From: Sphingobacterium siyangense
GTDB taxonomy: Bacteria; Bacteroidota; Bacteroidia; Sphingobacteriales; Sphingobacteriaceae
Assembly (NCBI RefSeq): GCF_007830445.1
Contig: NZ_VLKR01000007.1
Coordinates: forward strand, 1-64,000
Direction of reading: 5' to 3'
DNA: 64,000 nucleotides
Numbering within the stretch: the stretch's first letter is position 1; every line of letters begins with the position of its first letter. The notes under the pieces are model-generated. The model saw only the letters and a list, made by a program, of their open reading frames with translations, ran no database searches and was not told the origin of the DNA. Positions 33,709 to 43,800 of the stretch are shown here, piece by piece. The position numbers and the translations under genes are program-made.

Positions 33709-34731
33709 TTAACGCCAACCAAGTTCGGGAGCTACGTGTTCCAAAATGGCTGAAAGAATGTGGACATTGTAGTCGACCCCTAGCGTATTTGGAACGGTCA
33801 ATAATAGCGTGTCTGCTTCCTGTATTGCTTCATCTTGCGCTAGTTCTTTCACGAGTTGATCTGGTTCTGCGGCATAACTTCGCCCAAAAATCGTCCGCTT
33901 GTCCGATTCTATTACCCCAATTTTATCTGTTTTGTCAGCCTCTTGCCCGAAGTAATAACGATCTAAATCATCGACCAGAGCGAATATGGATCGACTGACC
34001 GAAACGCGGGGTTCACCAGGGTGCCCTGCTTCCTTCCAGGCCTCTTTGTATAAACGTATTTGTTCGGCCTGCTGAATATGAAAAGGTTTGCCATTTTCAT
34101 CATATTTCAAAGTGGAACTTTGCAGGTGCATCCTGTTTTGAGCAGCCCATACAGCCGTGGCATTCGATGCTGCTCCCCACCAGATACGATCACGTAACCC
34201 TTCCGAATGGGGTTCGAGTCTCAGCAAACCGGGCGGGTTTGGAAACATTGGATAGGGATTTGGTTCAGCGAAACCAATTCCTTTAAGTTTTTCTAAAAAT
34301 TCCAATGCTTTTTGCCTTCCCATATCAGCATCTGTTTCGCCCTCGTTGATATTGTAACCAAAGTAACGCCAACCATCTATTACTTGTTCAGGCGATCCTC
34401 TGCTGATGCCGAGCTGCAATCTGCCCCCGGAGATTAGATCTGCAGCTCCTGCGTCTTCCACCATATAAAGGGGGTTTTCATAGCGCATATCGATGACGCC
34501 GGTGCCGATCTCAATTTTGGAGGTTTTGGCTCCAATGGCCGATAATAGAGGAAAGGGAGATGCTAGCTGATTCGCAAAATGGTGTACACGGAAATATGCA
34601 CCATCTATGCCTATTTCTTCAGCAGCTACTGCTAGATCGATGGATTGCAATAAAGTATCGCTTGCGGTCTGCGTACTATATGCGGGATGCTTGGACCAAT
34701 GGCCAAAAGATAAAAAGCCTATTTTTTTCAT
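33709..34731 (-). CDS. LLM-class (luciferase-like) flavin-dependent oxidoreductase
   Basis: The 340-residue TIM-barrel protein starts KKIGFLSFGHWS and has DGAYFRVHHFANQLASPFPLLSAIGAKTSKIEIGTGVIDMRYENPLYM, DLISGGRLQLGISRGSPEQVI and a final VDYNVHILSAILEHVAPEL. Members use FMNH2 or F420 to oxygenate or reduce small molecules; in an organism without F420 the FMN type is expected. It is first in a two-gene operon with the FMO-like gene. Confidence 0.88.
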   Translation of the reverse strand: MKKIGFLSFGHWSKHPAYSTQTASDTLLQSIDLAVAAEEIGIDGAYFRVHHFANQLASPFPLLSAIGAKTSKIEIGTGVIDMRYENPLYMVEDAGAADLISGGRLQLGISRGSPEQVIDGWRYFGYNINEGETDADMGRQKALEFLEKLKGIGFAEPNPYPMFPNPPGLLRLEPHSEGLRDRIWWGAASNATAVWAAQNRMHLQSSTLKYDENGKPFHIQQAEQIRLYKEAWKEAGHPGEPRVSVSRSIFALVDDLDRYYFGQEADKTDKIGVIESDKRTIFGRSYAAEPDQLVKELAQDEAIQEADTLLLTVPNTLGVDYNVHILSAILEHVAPELGWR

Positions 34732-34909
34732 AAATCACAATGGGATTTGATGTCAATCAAATTTAATAAATGTTGCGATTATTTCGGTAGTTTACATTGT
34801 CCGATGGGTGTCAATAATATATGGTTTGAATGAATTTGCCAAATGACAAGTAGGCTGTGGCTCAAAAAGAGTAATTTTATATATTATTCAATTGTATTAG
34901 TGATTCAGG

Positions 34910-35509
34910 ATGATGCTTTCAGACAAATTATTACAACAGATCGAGTTTATTAAGGAGATCGATAAGATTAAATATATCCAGCGCAGGACAAAACTTTTCA
35001 ATAGTGACCGTCCCGAAAATGACGCTGAACATAGTTGGCATCTTGCCCTCATGGCTATTGTACTTTCAGAACACGCAAATCAATCAGTGGATTTATTGAA
35101 GGTAGTCAAAATGGTATTGATACACGATATCGTCGAAATTGATGCAGGTGATACTTTTATCTATGATACAGAAAAAAATCATACCAATACAGGTGCGGAG
35201 CGTTTGGCAGCTCAGCGGATTTTTGGAATTTTGCCTGGGCAGCAAGCAGAGGAACTCATTGCGATCTGGGAAGAATTTGAAGCTGGCAAAACGCCAGAAG
35301 CACAGTTCGCACGAGCGATGGATCGATTGGAACCACTTTTACAGAATAGTTCCAATAATGGTGGAACCTGGAATGAACCTGGTGTAAATTATGAAAAGGT
35401 TTATGCAAAAAAATCTGTCATCAAGGATGGCTCAGCAGTATTGTGGGAATATGCAGAAAAATTGATCGATGCTGGAGTTGCTCGAGGGATTCTCAAAAAG
35501 GGAGAGTAG
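34910..35509 (+). CDS. HD-domain hydrolase, 5'-nucleotidase (YfbR-like)
   Basis: The 199-residue protein carries the HD metal site in order: ENDAEHSWHLALM, VVKMVLIHDIVEIDAGD and a later Asp in FARAMDRLEPLLQN. This spacing is typical of HDDC2/YfbR-type deoxynucleoside 5'-monophosphatases. A start at the second Met (34913) is equally possible. It is divergent from the LLM-class gene. Confidence 0.85.
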   Translation: MMLSDKLLQQIEFIKEIDKIKYIQRRTKLFNSDRPENDAEHSWHLALMAIVLSEHANQSVDLLKVVKMVLIHDIVEIDAGDTFIYDTEKNHTNTGAERLAAQRIFGILPGQQAEELIAIWEEFEAGKTPEAQFARAMDRLEPLLQNSSNNGGTWNEPGVNYEKVYAKKSVIKDGSAVLWEYAEKLIDAGVARGILKKGE

Positions 35510-35521
35510 TTAGGATACTGA

Positions 35522-35775
35522 TCAATGGCAAGCAGTAAATCCGATACTATTGCTGACAGCTGCCAGCTTTTTATGATGATTGATAACTAAGTTCAGCGGT
35601 AAGTCTTCGAGTTCTATTTGTTTCCCAACAGAGGTTAGTGTCCAGCCATTTGGTAGTCCAACTTTATTGCTTTCCAAAATGAACTAATTCTATTTTGTAT
35701 ATTGTTTTGACTGAACGTGAGCTGCGAGGTTGCAAACATGCACGTTGTCAAAATGAATGTTCCTATTCTTTTCAT
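35522..35775 (-). pseudogene. frameshifted 5' remnant of a YncE-like propeller/phosphoesterase gene
   Basis: On the minus strand, ATG at 35775 starts a signal peptide (MKRIGTFILTTCMFATSQ...) and runs through ISSFWKAIK. It then hits a frameshift; the next frame continues KVGLPNGWTLTSVGKQIELEDLPLN and KKLAAVSNS before a stop at 35522. That pattern (V.LPNGW.L.P.GK...LGDLPLN...S..GK..AV.N.) is the N-terminus of secreted YncE-type beta-propeller/alkaline-phosphatase fusion proteins, normally about 800 residues. The gene is both frameshifted and truncated. Confidence 0.6.
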
Positions 35776-36101
35776 GGGACATATTTACGAAATTGAGTAG
35801 TCAGACTAAATAGGAAGCATCAAAATTAAAGAAAACTTAATATTGGACCGCGAACTTAGCGTAGGTGATAACGCGCTGTTTTTTAGTATGGTCAAGAGCC
35901 TCTGAAAATCTGTTTGTAAAAAAATATATGACAGAAAGTTTAGTATGGAATTCTCTTGTGTAATTGTTTATGGCAAGAGTTGGTCGGTTTATAGATAAAA
36001 GTCTGTTGTTTACCGATGGAAATTGTTCTTTCACCGAAAACTTTTGGTTTTTTAAAGTTTATTTTTTGAAATTGGATTGATAAACTATTCAATCTTTATT
36101 T

Positions 36102-36317
36102 ATGATACACTTCTTTAATTCATTGGTAATTTTAACTATAGTAGGATTGATAACCATCTTTACCAGCGTGAAAACCAAAGATTCCCAGGCCAATATTGGG
36201 GACACTATAGTAGAATATAAATCTTCAATCAATCGCGCTATTAAGCCCAGTATCCTACACAATATGCGACAAGATAAGGTTCGACTATACATGGATTACA
36301 AAGATTCTATTTTGTAA
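36102..36317 (+). CDS. possible small membrane-anchored protein
   Basis: The 71-residue frame has one N-terminal hydrophobic segment (SLVILTIVGLITIFTSV) and a polar tail. It lies in a long gap (35776-36531) with no other gene. No family is recognised, and codon use is unremarkable. It may be real or a chance frame. Confidence 0.3.
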   Translation: MIHFFNSLVILTIVGLITIFTSVKTKDSQANIGDTIVEYKSSINRAIKPSILHNMRQDKVRLYMDYKDSIL

Positions 36318-36531
36318 CATTAACTTTCTTATTTGAAGTGACTGTTTTTATTTTTTGAAAAATATAATTTTTAAATTACTTTATTGTTATATAGATTAAT
36401 TTCGTATATTGAGTTATATTGAAAATCAAGAAGGTATATTATTGTGTCTGTTCTGTTTTGCAGCGCTCTAGCGCAATTTCCATCTTTATGAAGCCTATAT
36501 TTTTAAATTGATTATTCTTAAATAGCTTATT

Positions 36532-36660
36532 ATGAAAAAGAAAAGTTCGTCGTGGTTTTTTTATGCCATTATTGCTATTGTCATTTGCGTATTTTTATTA
36601 TTGAATCTTCCTGAACTTATTCAGGGATTTATGAATGGTTATAATTCAGTTATTAAATAG
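36532..36660 (+). CDS. 42-residue single-TM small protein
   Basis: A very short gene runs from ATG 36532 to TAG 36660. A basic start (MKKKSSSWFFY) leads into one membrane helix (AIIAIVICVFLLLNL) and ends ELIQGFMNGYNSVIK. The ending recalls small Bacteroidota membrane peptides that finish in a (D/E)F..GF..G(W/Y)N motif. The function is unknown. It precedes the 73-residue HMA-like gene by 157 bp on the same strand. Confidence 0.5.
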   Translation: MKKKSSSWFFYAIIAIVICVFLLLNLPELIQGFMNGYNSVIK

Positions 36661-36817
36661 TAGCCTGGTGTTTACCGTTTAATTTACCATACTTACCGAG
36701 TTTTTTACTGTATTTATCTAAACTTTGTAGCTGTTGTACGCGCTGTATTGTAGTTTAGAATGAGTAAATGGAATAGGATTAACACCGTATTTCTTGAATG
36801 GAACTTAATCAGATCTA

Positions 36818-37039
36818 ATGAAACGAGTCGAAATATTTAAAACCAATGTTTATCGAATGAAGGATGCACAGCGAATTGTTGCAACTCTTGTCAGCCTGTT
36901 TTCCGCTTATAAAATTAACTTCGATCTTGACGATGAAGAACGTATTCTAAGAATTGAATCTTCACAATTGGAAATTGAGACCAACAGCATTGTTAGAAAG
37001 ATGTTCGAGTGGGGTTATCGTTGTGAAAGAATCATTTAA
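36818..37039 (+). CDS. HMA-like small ferredoxin-fold protein
   Basis: The 73-residue protein begins RVEIFKTNVYRMKDAQRIVATLVSLF, then KINFDLDDEERILRIES and a C-terminal KMFEWGYRCERII. This resembles the beta-alpha-beta-beta-alpha-beta layout of small Bacteroidota proteins related to heavy-metal-associated domains but without the CXXC site. It may be a domain that has lost metal binding. It is monocistronic. Confidence 0.6.
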   Translation: MKRVEIFKTNVYRMKDAQRIVATLVSLFSAYKINFDLDDEERILRIESSQLEIETNSIVRKMFEWGYRCERII

Positions 37040-37211
37040 TTATGTTCAAAAAATAAAAAACTAACAATTATATTAATTTTCATTGTAAATTGCGCTGGTA
37101 ATTTGTTGAACAAAACTGTTGGCAGGTCTTAGGGATATTATGTCGAATAGTCAAGGATTTCAAAATAAGATTATTCAAAAAAACAGTGTTGGTAAGCGCG
37201 ATATATCGGAT

Positions 37212-38069
37212 ATGATTGGTAATAGAATGCTCATTCTTTTAATTCTCTTTTTTTTTAATACAGATTGTTTGGCACAAAATGGTACTCCTTTATTGATGGG
37301 GAGGTCAGAGATTTTGCATTCAAAAGTTTTGGGTGAAGACAGAATGATCAACATTTATCTTCCCGACAATTATAACCCCAATGATTCTGTTCGCTATCCA
37401 ATTGTATATGTTCTTGATGGTGGTATTGATGAAGATTTTTTTCATATTGCGGGTATTGTCCGTTTCAGTACACAACCCTGGATCGATAGATTCCCTCAAA
37501 GTATTGTTGTTGGAATAGGTGGAAATACACGAAGGAGAGATTTTACCTTCCCTGTTGAAAATACAGATTTTATAGAAAAGGAAGGTTTTCAAAAAGCTAG
37601 CTTTCCCTCGTATGGTGGTTCCGAAAAATATAGAACCTTCATGAAAAAGGAATTGATTCCTTACATAAGTGGCAATTATAAATCGAATGGAAAACAAACT
37701 TTAATAGGGGAGTCACTGGCGGGGCTTCTTTCCGTAGAGATACTATTAAAACAACCCGAACTATTTGATGACTATATTATTATAAGCCCAAGTTTGTGGT
37801 GGGGCGAGGAGTCATTATTGAAAAGAGCAGCGAAGTTTCTACAAGGTAATTTGAAAAAAGATATAAAAGTTTATCTTGGTGTGCCCAATAAAGAAGAAGA
37901 TGTGAGAATGTATGATGAGGCCATAGCGTTATCTGATATACTTAATAACAATAAAAAAATTCATTTTGTATTTGATTACATGCCTGATGAATTGCATTCC
38001 ACTGTAATACATCAAGCGGTCTACAACGCTTTTAAGAAGTTGTATCCAAAAACGTTTTATTCAAAATAG
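37212..38069 (+). CDS. secreted putative esterase, alpha/beta hydrolase (Fes/YbbA-like)
   Basis: ATG 37212 gives 285 residues with a signal peptide (MLILLILFFFNTDCLAQ); ATG 37227 is an alternative, and earlier starts at 37119/37140 would put 30 polar residues before the signal. The catalytic Ser lies in LIGESLAGLLSVEILLK, a later IIISPSLWWGEESLL fits the family, and the His is in DELHSTVIHQ. The family includes feruloyl, siderophore and acyl esterases; the substrate here is unknown. Confidence 0.8.
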   Translation: MIGNRMLILLILFFFNTDCLAQNGTPLLMGRSEILHSKVLGEDRMINIYLPDNYNPNDSVRYPIVYVLDGGIDEDFFHIAGIVRFSTQPWIDRFPQSIVVGIGGNTRRRDFTFPVENTDFIEKEGFQKASFPSYGGSEKYRTFMKKELIPYISGNYKSNGKQTLIGESLAGLLSVEILLKQPELFDDYIIISPSLWWGEESLLKRAAKFLQGNLKKDIKVYLGVPNKEEDVRMYDEAIALSDILNNNKKIHFVFDYMPDELHSTVIHQAVYNAFKKLYPKTFYSK

Positions 38070-38093
38070 TGTGGGGATATGTAGCGATTGATT

Positions 38094-38630
38094 TTATTTT
38101 ATACCTAGGTTTCTTCTATCGTGCCATTCATCTTCCAGGATTGACATCAATAGCTTGTCGTGAAATTGATTATCCCTAAAACAGGCTTTACGCATTCTTC
38201 CTTCCAATTGAAATCCTGCGTTTTCATATGCTTTTATCGCTGCATAATTCGGTTCAGATACCGTAAGCATAATTCTATTGAGCCCTAGATTTCCAAACCC
38301 TATATCTAGGATTAATTTGGTAACTAAAGAGCCTATCCCTTTCCCCCATTCTTGGCGATTCCCTATAAAGATAAAATACTCTCCGGATCTGTTTAGCTTG
38401 GAAATATTACAAATGCCCGCATACCCAATCAGTTTATTCGAATCGTTTAGGAAAATTCCACGATTAAAATTTTTAGAATCGTTGACAACGGATAAAAACC
38501 AATTGTCTATATGATCCTTTGATCGGAGTGACTGAAAAAGAGAGAGGGAATATTTAATAGATAAATCGTCATTGAGCCATTCATAAAATGGTGAGACATC
38601 TTCAACAGAGAGTGGTTTTAAGTTGACCAT
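38094..38630 (-). CDS. GNAT acetyltransferase, RimJ/RimL-like
   Basis: The 178-residue protein has the acetyl-CoA loop GNRQEWGKGIGSLVTKLILDIGF, then NLGLNRIMLTVSEPNYAAIKAYENAGFQLEGRMRKACF. This is the standard end of RimJ/RimL/SpeG-type N-acetyltransferases. Its substrate (protein N-terminus, polyamine or drug) cannot be told. It is monocistronic. Confidence 0.88.
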   Translation of the reverse strand: MVNLKPLSVEDVSPFYEWLNDDLSIKYSLSLFQSLRSKDHIDNWFLSVVNDSKNFNRGIFLNDSNKLIGYAGICNISKLNRSGEYFIFIGNRQEWGKGIGSLVTKLILDIGFGNLGLNRIMLTVSEPNYAAIKAYENAGFQLEGRMRKACFRDNQFHDKLLMSILEDEWHDRRNLGIK

Positions 38631-38824
38631 GGTTTAAGGTATATTGCATTCATTATTTTCAAAATTTATTCAGGTTCAAAGGCTCTTCAGCTAATGCTCG
38701 TTCCCCTGATAGATGCACATAGGGTCGTTTTTCTTTGCTCTTTCGAAGCTTTTTTGTTAGAAATTGACGGAAGTACGATTTGCTATTAGCATTTGCATAT
38801 GAAAGTGCAGGTAAATTTCCTGCG

Positions 38825-39304
38825 CTATCTTCTTGACCATTTTATTTTTACTGCTGATAGGTTGGAAGTCTCAAGACGTTGATTCGGTTCGACTTCAAAA
38901 CCATTTTTCATATAGAAACCTAGCGGTGAATTATACGGGCAATTATTATTTTTTTTCTCCATGTGATGGTCTATCACCCAGCCGTTAAGCTCCGTTTCTT
39001 CAGATTTCAATCTGTCAAGTAGATTGGAACCTATTCTTTTTTTGTGTAAAAGACTTGAAAGTATAATAAGAAACCAGCGTTTTGTATCGCGATCAAATTT
39101 TGAACACCAACCGACAATTTGTTGATTTTGTTTGACAAGGATGTGTTGTGGTTGGCCTAAGCTTTCCAAATAGTTCTCAAAGGTCGATAGGCTGGAATAT
39201 GCCATAACTGCGGGATATTCTTTATTCCATAATCCCATGATAGCAATTTTTTCGTTCCTGTCAAGTTCTGAGGTCATCAGATATTCAGTCGATATTGTAT
39301 TCAT
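38825..39304 (-). CDS. GNAT-family acetyltransferase
   Basis: The 159-residue protein ends in a GNAT-like core (RWFLIILSSLLHKKRIGSNLLDRLKSEETELNGWV, then SPLGFYMKNGFEVEPNQRLE). The N-terminus ELDRNEKIAIMGLWNKEYPAVM is like a Bacteroidota subgroup. The acetyl-CoA binding loop KKRIGSNLL is recognisable but less canonical than in the neighbour at 38094. Confidence 0.72.
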   Translation of the reverse strand: MNTISTEYLMTSELDRNEKIAIMGLWNKEYPAVMAYSSLSTFENYLESLGQPQHILVKQNQQIVGWCSKFDRDTKRWFLIILSSLLHKKRIGSNLLDRLKSEETELNGWVIDHHMEKKNNNCPYNSPLGFYMKNGFEVEPNQRLETSNLSAVKIKWSRR

Positions 39305-39423
39305 TTAGATTAATTTACCATAATTTGCTTAATTATAAAGAATAGAGTTAAAATATCTATATGGTAGTTTTACAACATACGGTTATGGCCGTATAGTCCT
39401 CATTCATGAGCAAATTTGTTGTT

Positions 39424-40590
39424 TTATTTTAACGGGTTAATGATCACTTGGTCCACCGTTTTCCCCTGCTGATCGAGAATTTTGAAGATTCCTTTTTCAT
39501 CGTCTAAATCTACGCGAAGCACATTATTGTTGGAATTTACAATGACCGGAAATTGTATCGTATTTGTCGCATTTTTGATGATGTTTCTATGTAAATGTCC
39601 TGATAGCATGATCTGTGTTCCTGCTTTGTTGAGGATAGGAACAAATTTCTCCAAAATCTCTTGTTCCCCATGCCATCCACCAAAAGGGGGCATATGACAG
39701 ATTACGATCTTATATTTGGCATCTTTAAATGACGGATCTTCAATAGCTTGAGCTAACCAGGCCGCTTGTTCGCTTCTATAGTTATCCATATCTACAATGC
39801 CACTATATTCAATGTCGGTATCGGGTTTATCTTCACCACAATCTAAAATGATAAAACCAGCATTTCCATGCCTAAATTGGTAATATAGTTTACCTGTTGG
39901 TGTTGGGAAATATTGGGGATATTCAGTGGCAAAAGGTCCACGTGTTTCATGATTGCCTCTTGAATAAAACATTGGTTTTTCGCTGGCGAACTTTTTAATG
40001 GCGGTATCCATAAACCCTTCATATAGTTGTGTTTCACTTAATAGGTTATTAACCATATCACCGTTGAATACCACAAAGTCACTAGTCTTTAGACCGCCGA
40101 TATCCAATAGCTTATCGAGAACCTCATTGCGTTCGTGAATATCATTAACTACCGTAAAATGGGTAGATTTGGCCATGCCAAAGGTTTGGAAAAATAGGGG
40201 TGCCTTTTGATAGACATCAGTGGCCACTACTTTTCCATATTGCACATTGACTCCAACATGTTTGAGAACTTCCTGACTATACACACGATATCTATAGCGT
40301 GTTCCAGGTTTTAAATTGGTCAATGTAACCTGATGTAAAGTGCCTACCTTTTTGAAGCCATAGGCAGCCGCATAATATTTTGGTCTTTCCTTAAAGTAAA
40401 AGTGACTGGAGTCATCTGGGGCCAGCTCAACCCAGCCAGTAGCAGGCTTGTCTGTCGTCCAAATAATGGAAACAGATTGCTCTGTCAGTCCTTGAATGAA
40501 AGGTAAGTGATTTATTCTGATCGCATCCTGACCAACTGCCATAAAACAATTGAAGAACAACAATAGGATGATGCATTTTAGTTTCGTCAT
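39424..40590 (-). CDS. secreted calcineurin-like metallophosphoesterase
   Basis: The 388-residue protein has a signal peptide (about 1-20), then a purple-acid-phosphatase-type N-terminal beta domain (PFIQGLTEQSVSIIWTTDKPATGWVEL). The catalytic domain has VNDIHERNEVLD, VVFNGDMVNNL, SRGNHETRG, VICHMPPFGG and MLSGHLHRN, the full set of metal ligands. It probably hydrolyses phosphate esters in the periplasm or outside. It is divergent from the second SusC gene, 238 bp away. Confidence 0.88.
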   Translation of the reverse strand: MTKLKCIILLLFFNCFMAVGQDAIRINHLPFIQGLTEQSVSIIWTTDKPATGWVELAPDDSSHFYFKERPKYYAAAYGFKKVGTLHQVTLTNLKPGTRYRYRVYSQEVLKHVGVNVQYGKVVATDVYQKAPLFFQTFGMAKSTHFTVVNDIHERNEVLDKLLDIGGLKTSDFVVFNGDMVNNLLSETQLYEGFMDTAIKKFASEKPMFYSRGNHETRGPFATEYPQYFPTPTGKLYYQFRHGNAGFIILDCGEDKPDTDIEYSGIVDMDNYRSEQAAWLAQAIEDPSFKDAKYKIVICHMPPFGGWHGEQEILEKFVPILNKAGTQIMLSGHLHRNIIKNATNTIQFPVIVNSNNNVLRVDLDDEKGIFKILDQQGKTVDQVIINPLK

Positions 40591-40785
40591 TGTAGTACCT
40601 GGGTCTATAATTGATTTACCGATGTAAATCGGTTTTTCTTAAGCTAAAGATATAAAATTGTGTAAAAAAGCCATCAATCAAAATGTAACAGTCTTGCTAG
40701 ACTACATGGCGCCCCGTTTTGTTTTTTGCTAAAAAAGTGCTGTAAACTGGTAATAATTAAGAAAATTAGACCTGTGTTTAGCTCC

Positions 40786-40793
40786 TATATTTG
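40786..40793 (+). promoter_or_regulatory. -7 element upstream of the second SusC gene
   Basis: TATATTTG matches the Bacteroidota -7 box 35 bp before the SusC start. No clear -33 element is visible at the right distance, so activation by a regulator is possible. Confidence 0.4.
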
Positions 40794-40828
40794 GAATAAC
40801 CTAAGTAAGAGCACCTAATCAAACACAA

Positions 40829-43800
40829 ATGAAAAAGATAGTTTTATTTTTATCTGTGTTTCTAACTTCACTAATTGCACTAGGCCAGCAGATCACGGGT
40901 ACCGTACGTGATAAGAATGGTAAGCAATTAGCCGGAGTAACTTTAAGAAACACGAGTACTTCCAATAGTACACAGACCGATGATCAGGGGAATTTTAAGA
41001 TTTCAGGTAAAGTTGGAGATGTCTTGGAGACGAGTTTTATCGGATACGAGCGGGCGCGTCAGCCTATCCCTGCAACCGGTAAAATGACCTTTACCTTGGT
41101 CGAAACATTAAGTATTCTTGACGAGGCCGTGGTAATCGGTTATCAAAGTACTTCCCGCAAAAAAGCTACTGCAGCTATATCAAGTATTTCAGGTAAGGAT
41201 CTAGAAAATCTTCCAGCTGCCAGTTTTGATATGTTGCTTCAGGGAAGATTAGCTGGCGTCAACGTTCAGAATTTTTCTGGCGCTCCGGGTGCTTCGCCAA
41301 CATTGGCTGTTCGTGGTACATCGGCAGTTAGCCTGAATTACTCCAATGACGACTATTACAATGTCATTAGTAATCCACTCTATGTTATTGACGGAGTTCC
41401 GCAGCCTACAGAACAATTTGTGGGTCCGAATACAGGAACAGGAACCAACTACCTTGCAGGTCTAAATCCGAATGATATCGAATCTGTGGACGTGCTCAGA
41501 GATGCTTCTGCTGCTGCAATTTATGGGTCTAGAGCAGCAAATGGAGTGATTATGATTACGACGAAAAAAGGGCGTAATGGCGATCCCCGTTTTATGCTAA
41601 CCGGATATGGAGGTCTAACGCAACGGCCCGAACTACGTGAAGTAACACTCGGAAGAACCGAACGTGAGCAGAAGATGACGATACTAAAAAATCAACTCTC
41701 TTCCAACGATTTTAGAAATCTACCTTTTATGCTAACCGATTCGCTAAACCCTGCATTCAATGGAAATACAGATTGGCAGGATTTATTCTACCAAAAAGGA
41801 AAGATAAAGAGTGCAGACCTTTCTGTTAGTGGCGGATCGGCAATTAGTTCGTATCGTTTTAGCGGAAATTATTACGATGAGGCCGGGATCATTAAAGCAA
41901 CCGGGTTTAAACGCTATACAGGAAGACTCAATTTGTCCAGTAAGGCTATCAATGAGCGTTTAACCATCAATCCCATTGTTGCCTATTCGTATAATAAGCG
42001 AGCGCGGGGGAGCGGGAGTGATGTGAGCCCAATAGCATTGAGTGCGGGTAGTATGCCATCGTCACTTTTTAATCTTTCAGATGCTAAAAAAGCTTATCTT
42101 TTGGGTACCTATGATAGTAGTCTTGACAATAATGAATCTTCTAATCTGAATACCAATCTAAATCTGATTTTCAATATTGCACCTGGGTTAACTTTTACCT
42201 CCCAATCTGCCTATATCAAAGATATGGCCAACAGGGCTTATAATAGACCATCAGCCTTGATGAGTGGGGCGGGTAATTATTCGTCAGCTTATTCTTATGA
42301 GAATAGCCAGGTCAGGATATCGAACTTTTTAACCTACGTCAAACAGTTTGGAAAACACTCGCTCAATGTATTACTGGGCCAGGAAGCTGAAAAGAATAGA
42401 ATGCAAAATGTATCAGCTTGGGGCAGCCAGGGCGTATCGGATCAGATCCAAGTGGTTACAGGTTTTCTGCAAAATAATATTGGTGCCAACTCCGATTTGC
42501 AAAAATGGTCACAGCTATCTTATCTCGGTCGCTTTTCCTATGATTTTGATAGTAAATACCTTTTTTCAGGTGCTGTACGTGCTGATGGTTCGTCCCGCTT
42601 TGGAGAGAACAACAAATGGGGATATTTTCCATCGGCATCTGTTGGCTGGATTTTAACTGAAGAAGATTTTCTAAAAAATAACCCTACATTCACCTTACTT
42701 AAAATTAGAGGAAGTTATGGATTGACTGGATCGCTCCCTTCAAGTAACTATTTGCAGTATAATCTCTATAATGTCAATAATGGTGGGTATCAGGGTAATT
42801 CCGGAGCAACTTCCTATAATGGTCAGGTGGCTATTACGCCAAACTTTAGAAATGGTGTTGCACAAAAGAACCTGAGTTGGGAACGTAATAGACAGTGGAA
42901 TCTAGGCGTTGATATGGAATTGTATAGAGGACGATTTACAGCTATGGTCGATGTCTTTAATAAGGAAAATTATGACGGACTATTTGATGTAATGCTCCCG
43001 GTGACTTCAGGATATGATTATGCCAAAACAAATTCTGTCGGGATTCGCAATTCAGGTGTCGATATTCAATTATCAGCTGATGTGCTCCCACGTAGCTCCG
43101 CATTAACCTGGCGATCCAATTTAAATATTTCTTATGTCAAGAATCGAATTATGAACCTTCCAAATGGTGGCCGTGATATGGTCATGGACGGCGATCGATT
43201 TGATAAATCACATATCCTTTCCGTAGGTAGTCCAATCAATGCATTCTATCTCTATAAAACTTTGGGCGTTTTTGCTACCCTGGATGATATTCCTGTTAAC
43301 CCCTATACAGGTGAGCGTTATCGCAATTCCAATGGAACGTTCAACCCAGGAGATTTTTATTTTGAAGATGTTGATGGCGATTATTTTGTAGACGTGTTTA
43401 ACAGTGGTATCAATCCGGATAAAAGGGCTATTGGAGATCCCAATTTTAAATGGACAGGAGGTTGGAATAATGTCTTTAACTATAAAGACTTTTCGCTTAC
43501 TTTATTTTTTACCTATGGTTTTGGAAGAGATGTACTAAATCTTTTTGAATCAGATCAATTTAATAATTCCACTTCCGGAGATGCGGTATCAAATTTCACT
43601 TACTATTCGATACGGGATTTAGATAAACTGAATATTTGGAGGCAGCCAGGTGATAAAGCCGAATATGCCAAATATGATATCGGTACCTATCGCTACTACT
43701 ATACCTCTGCACAGACTTTCTTTTTAGAAAATGGTTCCTATATGCGTTTCAAGAATCTTATTTTTTCTTACAACCTCCCTGAACGCATTAGCAAGAAATG

